DNA of 64,000 nucleotides, taken from positions 124,001-188,000 of the forward strand of contig NZ_JWLI01000005.1 in the NCBI RefSeq assembly GCF_000813965.1, read 5' to 3'. Made by a program: the position numbers and the translations under genes. The stretch is from Leisingera sp. ANG-M7. Its GTDB lineage: Bacteria > Pseudomonadota > Alphaproteobacteria > Rhodobacterales > Rhodobacteraceae. Within the stretch, counting starts at the first letter, position 1, and each line of letters starts with the position of its first letter. The notes under the pieces were generated by a model, which had not been told where the DNA came from, did no database searches, and was given only the letters and a program-made list of their open reading frames with translations. Below are positions 52,992 to 61,320 of the stretch, one piece after another.

Positions 52992-54335
52992 TTAAGCCCA
53001 GGCAGGTGGAGCACTGCCGCAGCTGGTTGCAGCCGTCTCCCAGCGCATAGCAATACCGCTCATGCGGAGCGGTGCTGCAAGCCGGCGGCCAGGCCCCCAG
53101 CTGCTTGCTTCGATTTCCGGTGCGTAGTCGCTGTCAACGGGTCCGGTGATTTCCGGACCTTCGGCAGATTTTTCCATCCCGGCCAGCAGTTCCGCCGTGC
53201 GCGCTAGCGATAGGCGGGCCTGTGGAACTGCCTCACCTTGTGCTGCTGCGGTCAGTGCCGAAAGGACTGCGGCGGCCATTAGGTATCCCGTTGCATGATC
53301 GAGCGCTTGCACTGGCAATGGGTGCGGCTTTTCCGTTCCAGCCCAGTTCCGGCCCGCATCGGCAACTCCCGCGCTCATTTGCACCAAGCTGTCGAATCCG
53401 CGCCGTGTGGCCCAGGGGCCTGTCCAGCCATAGGCGTTCAACTGCACCTCGACGGTGTTTGGCGCAAGTTGCCTGCGGGTCTCAGCGCCGTACCCCAGCC
53501 CATCCAAGGCTCCGGGCCGATAGCCGTGCACCAGTACATCGGCCTGGTTGAGCAAGGCTTCAAATACCTGCCTGTCGCTACCCTTGGTCAGATTGAGTGC
53601 GGCCATGCTCTTTCCCAGAGAGATGTCAGTAATCACACCGGGTTCATCCCAGCCAGGCGGGTCGATGCGCAGTACATCAGCTCCGAAACCAGCAAGCGTT
53701 CGGGTCGAGACTGGCCCTGCAAGAACACGGGTCAGATCCAGCACGCGCAATCCCGCCAGAGGCCGTGCTGCCGTTGCTTCCGGCCTGTCCCGCAGCTTGA
53801 CCGGAGCGGGGCCTGTCCAGTGGATCAAGGGTTCTGTTGCCACTGAACGGCCCTGTGGGTGCATCTTCCAGTCAACACGGCTACGCATGGCGGCAGCTAC
53901 TCCGCCAGCCGCCACAATTTCGCTTTCGAGCCCGTCCGCCTGCCAGTGTTTTACCGCATCAGCTACCGCTTCCCTAGTTCCAGGACAACCGATAACACGC
54001 AGCGCAGCCTTACGGTGATGCGGAAGGTTGGTGTGCAGGCGGATCCAGCCGTCCTGGGCTTTGTAGACACCTGCTATGTCATCCCACAGGTGCGGGAGCT
54101 CCCAGCCCTCGGGCCGGAAGCTATAACCGAACCAGAGTGAGGCAAGCCGCTGATCCACAGTAATTTCTGGCGCAGAATTAGCCAGGTTCATCGCTTCGAT
54201 CAGACTTGCCAATTCCTGACCCACGGCGCCAATCGAAGCATTGGCCAGATCTGTGACAGCGAAGGCGCTGTGTAAATGGCCGTTGCTGGTCAAATGGTAT
54301 CGATCAGTATCCGGCAGGGCGGTGAGAAGGGTCAT
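52992..54335 (-). CDS. CaiB/BaiF-family CoA-transferase with permuted domain order
   Basis: 447 residues. The family's N-terminal motif, LAGLRVLDLTRVLAGPVSTRTLAGFGADVLRID, is here only at residue 193, and the catalytic Asp region ALDHATGYLMAA at 346. The first 165 residues instead match the part that normally comes last (AGVYKAQDGWIRL ... AMRSRVDWKMHPQG). A second, degenerate copy of the Asp region may be at 24-48 (AVTDLANASIGAVGQELASL). The ATG overlaps the permease stop (ATGA), so it is co-transcribed with a peptide-type ABC importer. Activity and substrate are unknown. Confidence 0.75.
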   Translation of the reverse strand: MTLLTALPDTDRYHLTSNGHLHSAFAVTDLANASIGAVGQELASLIEAMNLANSAPEITVDQRLASLWFGYSFRPEGWELPHLWDDIAGVYKAQDGWIRLHTNLPHHRKAALRVIGCPGTREAVADAVKHWQADGLESEIVAAGGVAAAMRSRVDWKMHPQGRSVATEPLIHWTGPAPVKLRDRPEATAARPLAGLRVLDLTRVLAGPVSTRTLAGFGADVLRIDPPGWDEPGVITDISLGKSMAALNLTKGSDRQVFEALLNQADVLVHGYRPGALDGLGYGAETRRQLAPNTVEVQLNAYGWTGPWATRRGFDSLVQMSAGVADAGRNWAGTEKPHPLPVQALDHATGYLMAAAVLSALTAAAQGEAVPQARLSLARTAELLAGMEKSAEGPEITGPVDSDYAPEIEASSWGPGRRLAAPLRMSGIAMRWETAATSCGSAPPAWA

Positions 54336-55486
54336 TGCTGGTAGGGGTCGAGACTGTCGCGCAGCCCGTCTCCAAGGAAATTGAAGGCAAGCACAACGAT
54401 GACAATTGGCAACATCGGTATGGCCAGCCACGGGTAAATTTCCACAGAGGTGAGGTTTTGCGCGTCGTTCAGCATCACCCCCCAGCTGACAGCCGGTGCA
54501 CGCAGGCCAAGGCCGAGAAATGACAACGCAGTTTCACCAAGGATCATTGCCGGGATCGAAAGGGTGGCTGATGCGATCAGGTGCGACATGAAGTTCGGCA
54601 GCAGATGCTTGCGGATCACCCGCCCGGAGGAGGCCCCCATCATTTCCGCGGCACGGACATATTCTTCTTCCCGCAAGGACAGAAATTTGGCGCGGACTGA
54701 GCGGGCAAGGCCTGGCCAGTCGAGAATTCCAAGAATGATTGAGATGATGAAGAACACCGCAACAGGCGACCAGTTTGACGGCACCGCAGCAGACAGGGCG
54801 AGCCACAAGGGCAGCTCCGGCAGTGAACGCAAGATCTCAATCACCCGGTTTACCGTCCAATCGACGCGGCCGCCGAAATAGCCAGCGACGCTGCCGAAAA
54901 AGATACCAAGCACAAAAGAGACCGTGATCCCGATCAGGCCAACTGTCAGCGACAGCTGCGCGCCGTAGGACACGCGGCTGAAGATGTCCCGGCCCAGGCG
55001 GTCGGACCCCATGATGAAGATCGTCGCTTCCTCGCTGGCGCAGAATAGGTGTCGGTTGCTTTCGATGAAGCCAGCCAGGTTGTAGGTGCTGCCTTCGCAG
55101 AAAAACTTGAGCTTGAGCGGCCGCGAGGTATCCGGTTTGAACTCCCACTGAAAGGTTTCCAGGTTGGCCTCTGACGTCATCGGATAGACGAAGGGGCCGA
55201 CAAACTCACCCTCGTGGAACAGTTTGATGGATTGCGGTGGTGAGTAGAGATGTTCCGAAAACCGCTGGTTGGGACCGTAAGGGGCGATGAAGCCGGCGAA
55301 CGGGATCAGAAAGTAGGCAATGAAAAGGAAAATGCCGGAAATCAATCCCAGCTTATGGGTCTTGAACTTGCGCCATACCAGCAGCCAATTCGGGGCGTCG
55401 AGGTCCTTGCGCTCAAGCTCCAGCAGAGAGGCCTGTGGGTCGAAGGGTTCGTCATCGACAAAACGTCCGTCGGGCAGATGAGTCAT
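54332..55486 (-). CDS. Peptide-type ABC importer permease, YejE-like
   Basis: 384 residues with an N-terminal helix, a long periplasmic loop (about 55-150) and five more helices of the OppC/YejE type. The EAA loop is EEEYVRAAEMMGASSGRVIRKHLLPN. The long first loop separates YejE from ordinary OppC. It overlaps the partner permease and the CoA-transferase gene by 4 bases each. Confidence 0.9.
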   Translation of the reverse strand: MTHLPDGRFVDDEPFDPQASLLELERKDLDAPNWLLVWRKFKTHKLGLISGIFLFIAYFLIPFAGFIAPYGPNQRFSEHLYSPPQSIKLFHEGEFVGPFVYPMTSEANLETFQWEFKPDTSRPLKLKFFCEGSTYNLAGFIESNRHLFCASEEATIFIMGSDRLGRDIFSRVSYGAQLSLTVGLIGITVSFVLGIFFGSVAGYFGGRVDWTVNRVIEILRSLPELPLWLALSAAVPSNWSPVAVFFIISIILGILDWPGLARSVRAKFLSLREEEYVRAAEMMGASSGRVIRKHLLPNFMSHLIASATLSIPAMILGETALSFLGLGLRAPAVSWGVMLNDAQNLTSVEIYPWLAIPMLPIVIVVLAFNFLGDGLRDSLDPYQQ

Positions 55487-56511
55487 GCGTCGCGCCCCTC
55501 ATAGCGGATTCTGGGGTCAAGAAGCACCAGCAGCACATCTGAGATCATGGTGCCGATCAGGGTGAGCAGGGCTACGAACATCAGCACGAACCCCGATAGG
55601 AACATGTCCTGAGTCTTGAGCGCTGTCAGCAGGGTCGGGCCTATTGTTTGCAGACCTAGCACCACCGACACCAGCACCGAGCCTGAGATCATCGAGGGCA
55701 GCAGGTTTCCGATATCTGCAACAAAAGGGTTGAAGGCCACCCGCAACGGATATTTTGCCAACATGCGGGAGGGGGCCATACCCTTAGCAATGGCGGTCTC
55801 CACATAGGGTTTGCCCAGTTCGTCCAGCATGTTGGCGCGCAGGCGCTGCATCATAGCCGAGGCGCCAGCTGTGCCGATCACAAAGGTTGGAACAATAAGG
55901 TGAACCAGAATAGATTTCACCTTGTCCCAGTTCATTGGCATCCCCTCGAATTCAGGGGCCATAAGCCCGCCAATCGGCAGGTCAAACCACCGGTGTCCGT
56001 AATAGAACAGGATCAGAGCCAGCAGAAAGTTCGGGGTGGCAAGGCCGAGGTAGCCCACAAAAGCCGTCGTGTAGTCGACCCAGGAACGGGCGCGGGCAGC
56101 CGCCAGCACCCCAAGGGGCAGGGCAACAGCATAGACAAAGATCACTGCAGCCAGGTTCACCAGCACCGTCAGCCAAAGACTGTCACCGACGATATCGGCC
56201 ACAGGGCTGTCAAATTCGAAAGACCAGCCAAAGTTGCCCTGGACCATACCGGAAAACCCATGCGGCCCTGGCATGAATCCCATCCAGATCATGTACTGCT
56301 GCCACAGTGGCTTATCGAGAGCATATTCTTTTCGCAGGAATTCAGCCTTGGCCACCCCCGCGGACTGTCCGGTTGCCTGCAGTTCGGCAATTTGGTTCGA
56401 CAGGTAATCTCCGGGCGGGAGGTTAATAATCACAAAGATCAGAACCGAAACCACCAAAAGTGTCATCAGCATGGTGCCAAAACGGTAGATGGCGTATCGC
56501 AGTATCTCCAT
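55483..56511 (-). CDS. Peptide-type ABC importer permease, YejB/OppB-like
   Basis: 342 residues, six helices. The N-terminal YRFGTMLMTLLVVSVLIFVIINLPPGD is the OppB-type first helix, and ETAIAKGMAPSRMLAKYPLRVAFNP is the EAA loop. It forms the pore with the permease encoded next. TGATG overlap with the binding-protein gene. Confidence 0.9.
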   Translation of the reverse strand: MEILRYAIYRFGTMLMTLLVVSVLIFVIINLPPGDYLSNQIAELQATGQSAGVAKAEFLRKEYALDKPLWQQYMIWMGFMPGPHGFSGMVQGNFGWSFEFDSPVADIVGDSLWLTVLVNLAAVIFVYAVALPLGVLAAARARSWVDYTTAFVGYLGLATPNFLLALILFYYGHRWFDLPIGGLMAPEFEGMPMNWDKVKSILVHLIVPTFVIGTAGASAMMQRLRANMLDELGKPYVETAIAKGMAPSRMLAKYPLRVAFNPFVADIGNLLPSMISGSVLVSVVLGLQTIGPTLLTALKTQDMFLSGFVLMFVALLTLIGTMISDVLLVLLDPRIRYEGRDA

Positions 56512-58424
56512 CAGTCCAGGCCATCCTCGAAAAAGAATTCATCCGGCCGGTAGACGCCGAAATGCGCGCCCGGATCCCAGGCCCAGATTGCTTTCTCCGG
56601 CACATTGCGCAGTCGGTTGCTGACGACCACGGGTTGCGGTGCAGCTGCTATCACACCGATGGCGTAGACCTGTTCGGCGTGGATTTTCAGCATGGCGTGC
56701 CATGCAGCCATGCGTTCGGCCTTGGTCGTGGCCATGTCCCAGTCCTGCAAAAAGGAGAGCAGCTGCTGGGCCGGCGCCATGTCTGGTGGTTCGCCTGAAT
56801 TGCCACCGGTCTGATAGAACTGACCCCATTTCGGCCAGGACAGAAAGACCTGATCAGTCGGCGCCAAGTAAACGGGGGATGTATAGGACTGTGGCAGGCC
56901 GTTGTCCCAGCCAAACCAGGCAGAAGCCATAGAACTTCCTGAGAACACGCGGTTCCTGAGAATATCGCGGTCCAGAGGCCGCATAATCAACTTAACGCCG
57001 ACATCGCGCCAGTCATCGGCGATGATCTGCAGGGCGTTTTCCACTTCCTGCCGTTCACCGGCGGTTTCCACGATCAGTTCCATCAGGCGGCCATCAGGTA
57101 AATAGCGGATGCCATAGCCGTCCTTGTCCGTTAGCCCGGCTTCGTCCAGCAATTGGTTGGCGTGCTCTGGGTCAAACTGTGCCCATGCATCCCTAAAGGC
57201 GGGATCAAAGAGCTCGCTTTGCTCCAAAACGGTCATCGCGCCGGGTTTGGCAAGATTGAAGTAAAGCGCCCTGTTGATTGCGCGCCGGTTGATTGCAAGC
57301 GATAGAGCACGCCGCACCCGCGCATCGCGCAGAATGTTCCGCCACACCGGGTCCTGAGTGTTCAAGTTCGGGTAGATGGCGATTTGCGAGGCCGCACCGT
57401 TGCCCCAAAGATAGGTTTTGTAGCCGGAGTTGTCCTTTTCCCCCTTGCGTAGGATAGGAATGTCGCGGAAGTCCAGCCCGCGGGCCTGCAAATCGGCTTC
57501 CCCGGCATTTGATTTGGCGGCCACCAGACCTGCAGTCACGATCTCCATCTCGACGGTATCAATATAAGGCAGCTGGACACCCCGGCTGTCGATCCGGTGA
57601 TAGTAAGGGTTGCGCACAAATTGGTGGCGGATCTTCTTGCCAGGCGAGGCGTTGATCCACGGCTGCAGCGTCGGAAGCTCGTGATTGTCGAACTTGTACA
57701 TATTGTCGTACTTGTTGTGCAGCGCAGCCCAGCTTTTCACGCGAGCATAGTCGACTTCTTCCTCCAGAATTTCAGGGTCGGCGTAGTCCGCATGAAACTG
57801 TTTCAGGTACTTGGCCGGGCGGTAGATAAAGGGTGGGCGCGCCTGGGCCAGCATGTGCAAGAAGCTTGGGTTGGGATCGTCCCATTCATAAATTACTGTG
57901 GTTTCGTCAGGGAAGCTGACCCGCGGGAGCTTACCCATCACCCGCAGGAAATCCGGCGGGCCGGCGGGACTCAGGAGTTCGTTGTTGGCAACGTCGTCCC
58001 ACCAGTAGCGGAAATCGTCCGATGTGAAGGCGTCGCCGTTGGACCAGCGGTGCCCGGGCCGCAGTTTCAGCGTGTAGCGGCGATTCCCCTCGTTTTCATA
58101 TCCCAGAAGGATATCCGGCTTTAACTGGTACTTCTCATCATAGCCTGCCAGCCGTGCGTATCCGTAAACAACCATCTGCCGGATGTCCTTGGAACGGGTG
58201 ACCATCGTATTGAGGGTGCCTCCCTGAAGGCCAAAATCCCGGCCTTTGGCAGCCAGATCGACCACCAGCGGCACCTCGGGCAAGCGCTTTGCCGCAGGGG
58301 GGAGGTATCCCGCCTGAACCTCCGACTTCCAGAAGCTGCTTTCTTGCACTGTGATGTCTGCAAGAGTACTAAAAGGCGCAAAGCAAAAGGCGGCGGCCAG
58401 CAAAGGTTTCAGGGCATCAAGCAT
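56511..58424 (-). CDS. ABC importer periplasmic binding protein (SBP family 5, YejA-like)
   Basis: 637 residues with a signal peptide (about 1-22, ending FSTLA). It has the three-domain layout of peptide-binding proteins: YTLKLRPGHRWSNGDAFTSDDFRYWWD (the family-5 motif), then RRALSLAINRRAIN. The size and sequence are closer to YejA/oligopeptide binders than to dipeptide or nickel binders. It overlaps the ATPase gene by 8 bases. The ligand is unknown. Confidence 0.88.
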   Translation of the reverse strand: MLDALKPLLAAAFCFAPFSTLADITVQESSFWKSEVQAGYLPPAAKRLPEVPLVVDLAAKGRDFGLQGGTLNTMVTRSKDIRQMVVYGYARLAGYDEKYQLKPDILLGYENEGNRRYTLKLRPGHRWSNGDAFTSDDFRYWWDDVANNELLSPAGPPDFLRVMGKLPRVSFPDETTVIYEWDDPNPSFLHMLAQARPPFIYRPAKYLKQFHADYADPEILEEEVDYARVKSWAALHNKYDNMYKFDNHELPTLQPWINASPGKKIRHQFVRNPYYHRIDSRGVQLPYIDTVEMEIVTAGLVAAKSNAGEADLQARGLDFRDIPILRKGEKDNSGYKTYLWGNGAASQIAIYPNLNTQDPVWRNILRDARVRRALSLAINRRAINRALYFNLAKPGAMTVLEQSELFDPAFRDAWAQFDPEHANQLLDEAGLTDKDGYGIRYLPDGRLMELIVETAGERQEVENALQIIADDWRDVGVKLIMRPLDRDILRNRVFSGSSMASAWFGWDNGLPQSYTSPVYLAPTDQVFLSWPKWGQFYQTGGNSGEPPDMAPAQQLLSFLQDWDMATTKAERMAAWHAMLKIHAEQVYAIGVIAAAPQPVVVSNRLRNVPEKAIWAWDPGAHFGVYRPDEFFFEDGLD

Positions 58425-60198
58425 GGCAGCGCACCTTGTGGCCAGGTTCCAGGTGTTTCTTTCCTACCAGAGGTGGAGCTTCAGCACCGTTAAATCTGAA
58501 CTCCTCTGGCCAGTCCTCAGGGGCACCTGCACCCTGCGCCACCAATTTCAGGTCGATTGGCCGGTCTATGTCAGGCTCCGGCTGGGCAGCGATCAGAGCC
58601 TTGGTATAGGGATGTTGCGGATTGTAGAACAGTGTTTCCGGCGGTGCCTGCTCGACGATCAGCCCACGCCGCATAACGGCAACTTCATCTGCAATCCGTG
58701 CCACCACGGCCAGGTCATGGCTGATGAAAAGATAGGACAAATTGTGCTGGTCGCGGATTTCCTCCAGCAGCCGCAGGATTTGTTCCTGAACTGATACGTC
58801 CAGTGCTGAAGTCGGTTCATCGCATACTATCAGAGCAGGGTCGAGCATCAGCGCGCGCGCAATTGACAGGCGCTGGCGCTGGCCGCCGGAAAAGGCGTGG
58901 GGATAGCGTTTCAGCATATCAGGCGACAGACCTACCAGGCGCAGCATTTCCGCAGCCTTGTCGCGCCGCTCGGAACGGGTGCCTATGCGATGGATGTCCA
59001 GCGGCTCCATCAGCGTGTCTTGAATGCGCATCCTTGGCGACAGTGACGAGTACGGATCCTGAAACACCATCTGAGCTTGTTTCTGAAAAGCTGTTCGGGT
59101 TTCCCGGTCCATGTTATGCACTGCGACGGGGCGGCGGCTGGGGTCTGGCCGGAACAGAACCTCGCCACCGGGATCGGGAGGCTCTGCCCCTAGGGCAATC
59201 CGGGCGGCTGTTGTCTTGCCTGAGCCGCTCTCTCCCACAATTGCCAGCGTCTCGCCGCGGGTCACCCGCAAGTCGATTTCCCGGCAGGCATGGATCAGTG
59301 TCGGGGCCTTCCAGCCTTTGCCTGCCCGCAGGGTGTAAGTTTTGGAGACATTTTTTATCTCCAGGATCAAATCATCGCGCGAAGGTGGGATCGCGACAAC
59401 TTCCGCATCCGGAATCTCCGGTGCGGCGTCGAACAATGCCTTGGTGTATGGGTGCGCCGGCGATCGCAGCATCGGTTCGGCAGGCCCTGCTTCCATGACC
59501 CTGCCTTTGTGCATCACCACCACTTGCTCGGCCATATTGGCAACCACACCAAGATCATGGGTGACCAGGATCATCGCCATGCCGGTTTCGCGCTGCAGGT
59601 CCTTCATCAGCCCCAGCACCTGCGCCTGCGTGGTGACATCCAGTGCCGTGGTCGGCTCGTCAGCAATCAGCAGGTCAGGCTTCGCAACCATTGCCATGGC
59701 AATCATCGCCCGCTGGCGCATTCCCCCAGACAGCTCGAACGGGTAGGAGCGGTAGGTGCGTTCTGGTTCAGGAAACCCGACCCGTTCAAAACACTCCAAG
59801 ACCACATTGCGTGCTTCACGTTCAGATTTGCGCCCGTGCAGCCACAGGACTTCGGATACTTGATTTCCGATCCGGTGCAGCGGTGACAGGGACCGCATCG
59901 GCTCCTGAAATATCATAGAGACCGTATTGCCGCGTACGTCACGCATCAAACGTTCGTCAAGCGTGGCAAGGTCCAGCTTTTTGCCCCGGGTCTCCAGAAT
60001 TATCCGTCCAGAACGAAGCTGCGCCACCTTTGGCAGAATGCGCAGAACCGCTCGGCAGGAAATCGTCTTGCCTGAGCCGCTTTCCCCAACCAAGGCAAGT
60101 GTTTCGCCGGGCTGGACGGCAAAGCTGACGTCCTTGACAACGGAGTCTCCCTTGCCAAACCCGATGCTGAGGTTTTCGACGGACAGCAGCGGACGCAT
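58417..60198 (-). CDS. ABC importer ATPase with two fused ATP-binding domains, YejF-like
   Basis: 593 residues with two complete ABC domains. Walker A GESGSGKT occurs near residues 36 and 318; signatures are [12 protein letters not shown] and [15 protein letters not shown]; Walker B are [12 protein letters not shown] and [12 protein letters not shown]. Each domain ends with an OppD/F-type tail (HPYTKAL). First gene of the operon; order ATPase-binding protein-permease B-permease E differs from yejABEF. Confidence 0.92.
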   Translation of the reverse strand: MRPLLSVENLSIGFGKGDSVVKDVSFAVQPGETLALVGESGSGKTISCRAVLRILPKVAQLRSGRIILETRGKKLDLATLDERLMRDVRGNTVSMIFQEPMRSLSPLHRIGNQVSEVLWLHGRKSEREARNVVLECFERVGFPEPERTYRSYPFELSGGMRQRAMIAMAMVAKPDLLIADEPTTALDVTTQAQVLGLMKDLQRETGMAMILVTHDLGVVANMAEQVVVMHKGRVMEAGPAEPMLRSPAHPYTKALFDAAPEIPDAEVVAIPPSRDDLILEIKNVSKTYTLRAGKGWKAPTLIHACREIDLRVTRGETLAIVGESGSGKTTAARIALGAEPPDPGGEVLFRPDPSRRPVAVHNMDRETRTAFQKQAQMVFQDPYSSLSPRMRIQDTLMEPLDIHRIGTRSERRDKAAEMLRLVGLSPDMLKRYPHAFSGGQRQRLSIARALMLDPALIVCDEPTSALDVSVQEQILRLLEEIRDQHNLSYLFISHDLAVVARIADEVAVMRRGLIVEQAPPETLFYNPQHPYTKALIAAQPEPDIDRPIDLKLVAQGAGAPEDWPEEFRFNGAEAPPLVGKKHLEPGHKVRCHA

Positions 60199-60624
60199 TC
60201 AAAATTGCCCGCCCAGCTGGTTCAAGGCGCTCATGAGATTGTGTTTTCCCCTGTTTTTTTCAACACCTTCGCGCGCCGAAGGCCGTTTAGTCAAACCCCA
60301 TTTGGCTAGATGCCGGCTTTGCAAGGGGTAATCGCCCAGGCTGCTGAATGCGGTCTGGGGTGGGAAATGCATTGCAGCCAGCCTTCATAAGATTGGCGAG
60401 GACGTCCAGCCGGGTGCGCTAGCAATCGGAAACAAGAGATCACAATGACGTCAGGGAGGGCTCTTGCCGCCTGAGGAGATGGATCTTCGGAGCCGCATTT
60501 GCGGTGTGTCGCTGTTGCCACTCAGTTTCAACCGCAAATCATGGCGGACATGACTGACAGGTTGGCGCGCGCGGTGGTAGCGGAATAGGATGGCCCGGAA
60601 CGAGACCGCTCCGAAAGGCCGCAA
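60199..60624. other. Divergent intergenic region between the ABC operon and a TetR gene
   Basis: 426 bases with no frame I would call a gene. It should hold the promoters of both flanking units. AAAGG at 60614-60618 is the TetR gene's ribosome site. I see no clear palindromic operator; the T-rich stretch at 60241-60262 is the only marked feature. Confidence 0.4.
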
Positions 60625-61290
60625 ATGGCGCAAAAACCTGTTCTGCACCGGGATGATCCAGAGGCAGAGCCGCTAGTCGGTAATATCAAAGTCACCCGCA
60701 ACGACTGGCTGAACGTGGCGATGGACGTGCTGATCTCTGACGGGGTGGAACAGGTCAAGGTGCTGGCGTTGGCAGAGCGGATGCAGGTTTCGAGATCCTC
60801 GTTCTACTGGTACTTCAAGTCGCGCCAGGACCTTTTGGACGCGCTTCTGAAAACCTGGGAGCAGACCAACACCACGGGCATGGTGCGTCAGGCCGAGGCG
60901 CCGGCCGAAACCATTACCGGGGCGGTTCTGAACGTCTTTCACTGCATCACCAACCCCAACCTGTTCAATACCGCCCTGGATTTTGCGGTGCGGGACTGGT
61001 CGCGCCGCTCTGGCAAGGTGCGCAGCCTGCTGGACCGCTCCGACCGGCGCCGGGTGGAAGCTTTGACGGCAATGTTTGCCCGCTATGGCTATCCGGAACG
61101 GGAGGCAATGACCCGTGCCAAGGTACTCTACTATATGCAGCTGGGCTATGACATGGCGGACCCGAACGAAAGCCACGCCCACCGCCTGGAAGTGACGCCC
61201 GAGTACCTCAAGGTGTTCACCGGATGCGAGCCGCTGGCTGAGGAGATCGAGGCCTTCACCGAGTTTACGCGCCAGCACTGGGACATCTGA
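60625..61290 (+). CDS. TetR/AcrR-family regulator
   Basis: 221 residues. The DNA-binding part is at about 25-75 (VEQVKVLALAERMQVSRSSFYWYFKSRQDLLDALL), with a helical ligand domain after it. The ligand is not readable. It is divergent from the ABC importer operon and convergent with the indolepyruvate oxidoreductase gene; the importer operon is the more likely target. Confidence 0.87.
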   Translation: MAQKPVLHRDDPEAEPLVGNIKVTRNDWLNVAMDVLISDGVEQVKVLALAERMQVSRSSFYWYFKSRQDLLDALLKTWEQTNTTGMVRQAEAPAETITGAVLNVFHCITNPNLFNTALDFAVRDWSRRSGKVRSLLDRSDRRRVEALTAMFARYGYPEREAMTRAKVLYYMQLGYDMADPNESHAHRLEVTPEYLKVFTGCEPLAEEIEAFTEFTRQHWDI

Positions 61291-61305
61291 TACCCCAGTG
61301 CTGGC
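61271..61305. terminator. Long hairpin across the TetR gene stop codon
   Basis: GCCAGCACTGGG (61271-61282) pairs perfectly with CCCAGTGCTGGC (61294-61305). The stop codon TGA is in the 11-base loop. It ends 16 bases before the convergent gene's stop and may terminate both transcripts; the T run is weak. Confidence 0.65.
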
Positions 61306-61320
61306 TTGTGATGGCTGGTT

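Noticed and set aside
52992-54335. Loss of the catalytic Asp in the permuted CoA-transferase
   Set aside because: On first alignment with the VDVSL region the Asp seemed replaced by Arg, but the family's catalytic Asp is in the earlier D-x-x-TG motif, which is kept here as LDHATG at residue 346.
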